NCBI RefSeq assembly: GCF_000471905.2
Contig: NW_006500356.1
Coordinates: 2,186,304 to 2,250,303, forward strand
Length of the DNA stretch: 64,000 nt
Source of the DNA: Amborella trichopoda
Lineage: Eukaryota; Streptophyta; Magnoliopsida; Amborellales; Amborellaceae
Direction of reading: 5' to 3'
Below the pieces are notes generated by a model, which ran no database searches, had not been told where the DNA came from, and worked only from the letters and a program-made list of their open reading frames with translations. A program made the translations under genes and the position numbers. The number at the start of each line of letters is the position of its first letter. The stretch's first letter is position 1. Positions 45,501 through 54,500 of this stretch are shown piece by piece.

Positions 45501-48500
45501 TACTTCAATACAGGGGCAGTAAGCTTTAACCTTTAGGAGACCACCTATAGGGCATGGAAACCAAACCTCTCAAAATTTCCCAATTAGGCCACACCCTAAT
45601 ATGGGGAGATGTGGTGTTGGGGGAGGGTTGGGAGCACCTAAAACACTTCATGATAATACACAAATAGTGTTTCAAGTGCCAACAGCTTGGACATATGGCA
45701 TTCAATTGCCCCTCACGTCAACCCCTTGTCAAAGTTAGATTGGCTGAAGAAAATTATGAAGAAGAAGTTGATGAATGATACACTTATGAAGGTCAAGGTG
45801 ATATTGGGACGAGCCAGTCTCATGAAGGGATTGAGCCTTTCAAAGATGAAGTTGATGATTTGTATGGAGATGAAGAGGGTGAAGTCTTAGTTGTCCAGCG
45901 AATTATGTTATCAACCCTAATACCTAACGAGGATGAGAAGTGGCTGCGACATAATATTTTTCGAACAATTTGCACATCAAGAGGCAAGTTATGCATATTA
46001 CTAATTGATGGTAGGAGCAATGAAAATATTGTGTCTAAAGAGATGGTGGCTAAACTTCAATTAAAAGAACAAGCACCCACGTCCATATCACATCCAATGG
46101 TTCAAGAAAGGAGGTGAGGTACCAGTTCTTACTCGTTGTTTAATATCTTTTTCCATTGGTGCTAATTATAAAGATAAAGTGTGGTGTGATGTAGCACCTA
46201 TGGATGCATGACACATATTACTTGGTAGACCATGGCTTTATAATCATGATATGGTGTATAAAACTAGGCTAAACACTTATTGTTTTGTTAAGGATGATAT
46301 TAATATAATACTCCGCCCTATGAAGCAACTTCCTACACCCAAATCCACTAAAGAGGAGGGTTCAAAGTTGCTTAATGCTCAAAAATTAAAAGGGGACAGG
46401 AAGGATATGGATGTGATTTATGAATTGGTTGCAAAAGAAAATTCTGCACCGATTACAATTCTTAGGTCTCTTGAACCTCTACTTGATATGTACAAAGATT
46501 TGATGCTTGAAGAATTACCTGATGGTATTCCTCCAATGAGAAATATTCAGCATCACATTGACTTGGTGCCCAAATCTAGCCTACCAAATTTGGCTCATTA
46601 TCGAATGAGCCCCATGGAACATGAGGAGTTGCACAGACAAGCTGTTGCTTTGCTTAAGAAGGGGTTGCTTCGAGAAAGCATGTCACCATGTGCGGTCCCT
46701 GCATTACTGACTCCAAAAAAAGATGGGTCATGGAGGATGTGTTTGGACAGTCGGGTAATCAACAAAATCACAATCAAGTACCGATTTTTTATACCTAGGC
46801 TCGATGATATGTTAGATATGCTTAATGGATTCAAGGTTTTCTCAAATATTGATTTAAGGAGTGGGTACTATCAAATTCAGATTCGTCCTGGAGATGAATG
46901 GAAAACTGCATTCAAAACTCGAGATGGAATGGCTTGTGATGTCATTTGGCCTTTCTAATGCACCAATCATATTCATGAGCCTAATGATTGAGGTACTTCG
47001 TTCTTTTATTGGCAAATATGTTGTGGTTTATTTTGATGATATCTTGGTTTTTAGCGCTAACCCACATGATCATCTTAACCACTTGGAACAAGTTTTTGAT
47101 GTGCTAAGGAAGGAATCACTTATTGTGAATTTGAAAAAATGCTCATTTATGACAAACAATTTCGTCTTTCTGGGGTATATTGTTTCATCTTAGGGAATTA
47201 AGGTGGATCCAGAAAAAGTGAAAGCCATAGCTAAGTGGCTGGTGTTAAAGTCACTCATTGAGGTGTGTTCTTTTCATGGCCTAGCGACCTTTTATCATCG
47301 ATTTATCAGAAGTTTCAGCACTCTTATAGCATTAGTGACTGATTGTATGAGGGCTGGAAAGTTTTCATGGAGTCCCGCTGCTGAAAAGAGCTTCACTCTA
47401 ATTAAACAAAAGATGATGCAAGCATCAGTACTTGCCTTACCAGATTTTTCTAAGGTGTTTGAGGTTGAAACTGATGCATCAAATGTTGGCATAAGGGCAG
47501 TTCTAAGTCAAGAGGGACGACCATTGGCCTTCTTTAGTGAGAAATTGAATGATGCATGTAATAAGTATTCGATTTATTACCTCGAGTTTTATGCAGTGGT
47601 GCAAGCCTTACACTACTGGAGGCACTACCTGATTCATATGCAGTGGTGCAAGCCTAATACTTAAATCATGAAGCACTCAGGTGTTTGAGTTCCCAAAAAA
47701 AGTTGAATGCGCGACATGCTAAGTGGATGACCTTCCTTCAAGAATACACCTTCCTATTAAAGCATAAGGCTGGAACAAAAAATAAGACAGTTGATGCTTT
47801 AAGTAGAAGGGTAGGGTTGCTTAGAACTTTGTCTATGGAAGTGTTGGGGTTTGAAGTGATAAAAGATCAATATAAAGTTGATCCAATTTTTAGCAAAGTC
47901 CTTGAAAGGTGTGTTGATGGGCGAGACTCTATGGGTAAGTATCTCATGCATGACGATTGTTTATTTAAAGGTGTGTGGGTATGTATACCTGATTGTTCCT
48001 TAATGGAGAAGATAATCATGAAGCTTCATGGTGGGGGCTTGCGTGAACACTTTGCGAAGGACAAAACTATGACTATGGTTGGAGAAAAATATTTTTGGCC
48101 ACGTATGTGACGAGATGTTGATCAATTTGTGACCCGTTGTCGACCTTACCAAGTATCTAAAGGTCACACACAAAATACATGTCTTTATACTCCTCTTCTT
48201 GTTCTAGATGCCCCATGGGTTGATATTTCTATGGACTTTGTACTTGGACTTCCACGTGCCACACGAGGTATAGACTCTATTTTTGTTGTTGTTGATCGAT
48301 TTTTCAAATATTTTATTCCTTGTAGAAGAACTATGGATGCTACACATATCGTGAATCTCTTTTTCAAAGATATTATAAGGCTACATGGTGTTCCTAAGTC
48401 TATTACATCTGATCGGGATATAAAATTTTTAAGTCATTTTTGGCTCACTTTATGGAAGCACATGGGAACCAAACTTCAATTTTCTAGTGCCTATCATCAT

Positions 48501-51500
48501 CAAACAAATGGGCAGGCCGAAGTAGTGAATAAGAGTCTTGCTAACCTCTTGAGGAGTATTGTTGGTGATAACATATCTCAGTGGGACCTCGCTTTGCCTC
48601 AGGTTGAGTTTGCTTACAACAATTCAATAAATCGGTCTACAGGAAAATCACCATTGAGATTGTTAATGGGCGGACGTTTAATCATGTGTTGGACCTAGTG
48701 CCATTGCTCATGTCAGGAAAGATAAGTGATGATACCAATGCTTTTGCTAAGCATATTCGAGATTTGCAAGCCCAAATCAAGAAGAAAATTGAGGAGGGCA
48801 TTGCAAAGTATCAAAAAGCCTCAAATGAGCATAAAAGAGAGAAGATTTTCAAGGAGGGTGACTTAGTAATGATGTATTTGTGAAAGGAAAAGTTTCCATT
48901 GGGAACCTGTAATAAACTCAAGTCCAAAAAAGTGGGTCCTTGCCGCATCTTGAAGCAATATGGGGACAATGCATATAAAGATAAAATTACCAAAGGCATT
49001 GGATATCTCCCTGATATTTAATATTGCTGTCTTATTTGAATTTCATGGAGACCATCTAGAAGTCGTAGAAGATGTAGTTGATATGATGAAGAAATTACCA
49101 AGGAAGAAAGAGGACGAAATTGAGCAAGTTTTGAAGACTGAAAGCTTTCACAGTTGAAAGGGTTCCTATCGCCAATTTTTAGCCCAATGGAAGGACATGC
49201 AATACTCTGATAGCACATGGATTTCTGAGCCAGAGTTTAAAAGAGTGGATCCAAACTTATATCACATATATACTGAAGTCAACTTGTTGGAGTCGAGTTC
49301 CTTTCAACTGGGGGAAATGATGCAGCCATGCCCCTTTGTAACTGGGCCAAAGAAGGGTCGCAGAACCCAAGAAGGAAAGAAATGACAATGGCGTAATAAG
49401 GAGAAATTATTAGGGTTATTTATTAAGATTATTATAATTATCCTTTCGTTTAGGGCGTGCGCATGGATAAATAACAGGGCATGACTTTAGAGTTTATATT
49501 ATGTTTATCTTGTATAAATTAGGTTAGTTTGAGAGATATAATTAGGATAAGGGTAAATTTAGAAGAGAGTTTATCTTTATCAATAATAACCAACTTGAGA
49601 GTTTTTGTTTTTGGGTAAAACATGAGAGGGAAAAGGTGGCTATCTAAAAACCCAATTTTGACACATGAATATGAGAGAGAGAAAATACGGATAGGTATAG
49701 GGAGAAGTTTTTTTTATTAGTTATCTTAATTTAGTCTATTTAAAGGGACATCTCCTTTCATTGTAAATCAGTCTATGAATTGAATAAAAATTGGTCTCTT
49801 GAAAGAGATTCTTTTGGGGGTGGATTCCCTTGCAGACATTTGAGGGACAGGATTTTTCTCTCAACCTTCATTCTTTTTATTGTCAATTTTCTGATTTTCT
49901 CTCCCTACATAAAAAACTTACAAGACTTGAAAATCTGTGTTCAACACTACTTATGAAATTTAAATTTAGAAAATAGTGCAGATTATGCAGAGCTATAAAT
50001 ACTTGAAAATCATGAAAAAAAATGGTCTAGAGACTTGTTACAAGATACACTATTTTTAAGATTTGAAAATTCATTTTTTCTTTATATTCAGACATCTGGA
50101 GGTTGAGATGAACAATTGGAAGGTTTTCAACTTCAAAACATTGTTTTCTATTGGATTTTTAGGTACACCTTATTTTTATAGTATAAAATTACAACCTTGC
50201 ATTAAAAATTTCTATTAATGTTTCATCATATGGTAACATGTTTAATATAATAAATAATTCGTATTTATTACTTTTAAAGGCAGTTGTTCACCAAGTAATA
50301 GTGTTGGTGGTCTCAAGAGGATCTCAATCACTAACTTCACATTTTACTGCATTACAGGAAGCTAATAGGGGCTAGATACTACTTAAAGGCCTATGAGGCC
50401 CAATATGGCCGCCTCAACACGACCGCCGAGTTCCGATCCCCTCGTGATCATGACGGTCATGGTACACACACCTCCTCCACCGCAGTCGGCCAATCTGTGC
50501 ACGGTGTCTCTGCTCTGGGTGGCTTTGCATTTGGGACTGCTAGTGGAGGTGCCCCTCGTGCTAGAGTTGCAATGTACAAAGTTTGTTGGCCTCTACCAGG
50601 TGGTGATCCTGCGCTCGAGAACACATGCTTTGAGGCAGATATGCTTGCTGCAATTGACGATGCTTTGGCGGATGGGGTCGACATACTGAGCATTTCAATT
50701 GGGACCACAGGGAAGCAACCTACGTACTCAAATGATGGAATTGCCCTCGGAGCTCTGCATGCGATGAAGAAGAATGTGTTAGTCGCTTGCAGTGCCGGGA
50801 ACTCGGGACCGACCCCAGCCACCGCATCAAACCTTGCACCTTGGATCTTGACTGTAGCAGCAAGTAGTATCGATCGATTGTTCCCATCTCCCGTGGTTCT
50901 TGGCAATGGTGTCGTCGTCAAGGTACGCATTTTTGAAAAGCCTGGTGCATGTAGCATGCTATTGTGCTGCTAAATGTATTCATCAAGCATCAGTTAGACA
51001 TACCGGTGGGTGATGGTATCCAGCACACCATAAGAATGTATTTCTATACTAGTGGTGTATGGTATATTGTACATATGGCATAAAGTACACCACAATGGCA
51101 CCCAACGTATATTCTCAAGGATACATGGCTGAGATTAAGAAGAGCTTTTGATGGAACTATTCCCAATGGTGCTGTTGATCTCTACCGTTCATCAATGAGA
51201 ATAAATGGTAGATGCCCTGTGGAATACATACACACAAGTTGTATACTTTCCCCATAAGTTAAATGGGGTCTTTTTAGTTTTTGGAGGCATTAAGTTGGGA
51301 TTGGAAATTTGGAAATTGGGATTGTATATTATGAGGGCATTTATTTTTGGTATAAAGATGTCATAATCATTTTTAGCCATTAAATGTGAAAGCAAATAGA
51401 TAGAAGTGTGTCAACAAACTTAAAAGAATTTATTTTGAATTATTCTTAAATAATAACTCACCTTCAACCACTCGAAGGTCAATTCATTTATCAAATATTG

Positions 51501-54500
51501 AACAAAGACTTGGGGAAAGACAAAAATGAAACCTAATATATATAAATGTTATGTTGTTGACTTTAAAGTTTCTCTTAACCCGTCTCATACTTGGGTAAAA
51601 ATGTTAGATAATGTTAGGTAGACAACCAATATAAAACTTTATGAAAACTACTTATTATTATGTTGTTGACGTTATTTGATTTCAGGGCCAAACCATAACT
51701 TCATTCAAGTTGAAAAAAAGGTTCTACCCCATTGTCTTTGCAGCTAATGCTGTTGTTCCGGGCACCCCAAAGAACATCTCTGCAGGGTAATGCTTCCCAC
51801 ATGTTCTCATTGATTCTCTTTTCTATTTTTTCTTCTTCATTATCGTTTTTAGTATCGTTTTGTTATTTTTTCTTCTTCATTATCGCTTTTAGTATCGTTT
51901 TGTTTGGTCCCTTTTGGATGCTAGGGAGTCAAAACTATGAATTCTTTTGCCATAATTCAGTTTATTTTGTGTGCTCCATGGGGAAATGTGGTCATGGTAA
52001 CGCCGACCACCTTCTGATGAGTAGAAAATTAGCCGATTTTTTTGGTGGTGAAATTTCACATAAGCCACATTTTCATTCAATTTTTATTTACAGGAAAATG
52101 TTTTTATAGGGCTGCAGCCCTACCAAAAAAAACTACTATGGTTGTATGGAAAGTTAGGATTTTAAACCTTAAAACTAGTTTATATTGTAACACATTATCT
52201 ACACTGTTTATTTCACCTTAAAAATAAGTGTTTACATATCTGTACTATTTTTTGAGCTTCAAATTTGATAGTCAAGTATAAGAAATTGATTTTAGAGCCA
52301 TCATAGATATTTTCGATACCCAAAATACTTCACTATGATATGCGGTGAGGTTTTATTTTATTTTCATAAAAGCTTAGGCTTTACATAAACTATATCCTTG
52401 CTTAAAAGGTAAAAGATGCCCAAAACCTTGATCTTAAAACTAGAAAATATATTTATGAAAATTTTCAAAATACCCCCATTGATTTCGAGTGTATAATATG
52501 GACCAGTCATCCGGGCCCTAAAAAATTATGGCCGAGCCACAATGTGTGGGCCGAAGACCAGGTCTAGGCCGGGCTTCCCTAGTCCGGGCCTTTTTACCTA
52601 TTGTGTTTTCTATTTTTAAAAATTTCTTCTAGGCTACTAGGTCTAAGCCCAAGCCTCTTCAGCCCTATCCCATCCAATGCCGGGCCTCTAGGGACCCAAG
52701 TTTGGCTCCTTGTCTGCCCTTACGATACCTTGCTTTCTTCCCTATTAAACAATCAATAAGTTAAAAAAATATTCGAAAATCACTACCATGATTTTGTTTT
52801 TTTGAACATTAACATCAAAATCATTACCATGATTTGAAATTTGAAGGACTTTTGGTTAACCCCCTTTGATTTTATAGGCAATGCCTTCCAAACTCTCTCG
52901 ACCCCAAAAAGGTAGAGGGCAAAATAGTCTTTTGCTTGAGGGGTAACGGCGCTAGGGTGGGCAAGGGCTTCGAAGTGAAAAGAGCCGGTGGCGCTGCCCT
53001 TATTCTAGGAAACCTCCCTACAAATGGCGCCGAAATTTCGGTCGATGCCCATGTTTTACCCGGAACGGCACTTATTTCAACTGATGCAACCTCCATCCTC
53101 CATTATTTGAATTCTTCCAAGAATCCGACGGCTAAAATTATTCCTGCTACGACGGTGAATGGTTACAAGCCGGCTCCCGTTATGGCAGCGTTCTCATCTA
53201 CCGGACCTAACGTTCTCGACCCCAACATTCTCAAGGTAATAACAGCTAACCTCTTTTGAGAAGAAATATTAAAAGCATACCCTCCTTTTTTTATTTTTCT
53301 TTTTTTGTGCATGTAAAGGTATTGTTTAGAAAGGGACTATTTATCTTTTGTACATAAATGCCACAATAAACTTGTCCTTTAATTTTTATAAAAGATGATC
53401 GTAAAAATGTCATTGAATAGACACAAAGTTATTTATAAAAAAAGTTTTCGGACTTTGTGCTTCACTTCAAGCCACATCCAATTTGACAAAATATGGGTGG
53501 GAATGATTGTGACCCCATATACAAAAAATAAATAGTCTCTTTGTAGATAGCCATTTATTAGTGGCAAATAGCCAACTCTTTAGATCTTTACCTCCTAAAA
53601 TAATTAGGAAGACCTCATTATAAAATATTGAATTTGAATGAATGAAAAGAAAAAAAAGAAGAAAAACTTTTGTCCTAGGCTTTTAAATCCTTGACTTTTT
53701 GTAAACTCTGTATCTTAAATTTTGCTAATAAACTAGAGATGCAGTTTCTGTAAGGCCTAGGCTTTGTAGAGAAAAAGTAAAGCCTCGCCTCGAAATCTTT
53801 TAGAGAAAAAACACGTCAAGCATGAGAAATACCTAAGATGGTTCTAAAATATATTTCCACCGCATATTGTTAAATTTGTAGTTTTAAAAATTGTATAAAT
53901 CTCATGAATTTGTGAACAATTGAAAATAGATGATTTAGATAATGTGTTACAACATACATTATATTTAGTGTTTAAAATCTTATTTTTGTTTTACAACCCT
54001 AATGTATAATTTTGGATGACTTTTGAAGCGAGGTTTATTTTTTTTCGAAAAGCCTTTACCTGATTTTCATCTTTTCCATAAAAACTTAACATTGGAACGT
54101 AGATTTATGGTTACATATTATGGACGCTTCTGCATCCTTATATGTTTCTTTCTCCCATGTCTATTGCGAGGCTAGTGATGTTAGCCAATGACGGTGTTTC
54201 TCTTGCTTTCTTTTCTATTTCTGATGATGTAATTTCTTTCTAGTCTTTCAATTAAACGTTTGAACTTTGTTAAAAATAAAAAATAAAAAAAAATAAAAAA
54301 TAAAAATAAAAGAAGAAGAAGAAGAAGAAAGTAGATTCATAATTTATCACAAACATTATCATAAAGTAGTCAACAACCAGAGAATCAAGTTTGTCAGATT
54401 TCAACAACAAGAGAATCAAGTTTGTCAGATTTCAAAACACTAAAGTAGGAGTATTATGATTTTATTTTATTTATTTATTTTTTCCTAAAATGCAAGTCCG

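Larger units (their letters stand above)
44090..49909 (+). mobile_element. Ty3/gypsy LTR retrotransposon (chromovirus type), broken
   Basis: A 5.8-kb element inside the subtilase intron, on the gene's own strand: LTR, primer site, gag, protease, reverse transcriptase, RNase H, integrase, chromodomain, polypurine tract, LTR. Domain order with integrase last, and a chromodomain at the end, places it among chromoviruses. Stops in gag, a frameshift in the reverse transcriptase (near 46925), a stop at 47191-47193 and further breaks show that it cannot be autonomous. The LTRs are clearly alike but carry substitutions and indels (553 versus 589 bp), so the insertion is old. The sequence AAAAACTTA occurs just before the 5' LTR (44081-44089) and 2 bp after the 3' LTR (49912-49920). 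Confidence 0.95.

Noticed and set aside
50457..50957. 166-codon antisense frame
   Set aside because: It is the shadow of subtilase exon 6 on the other strand.
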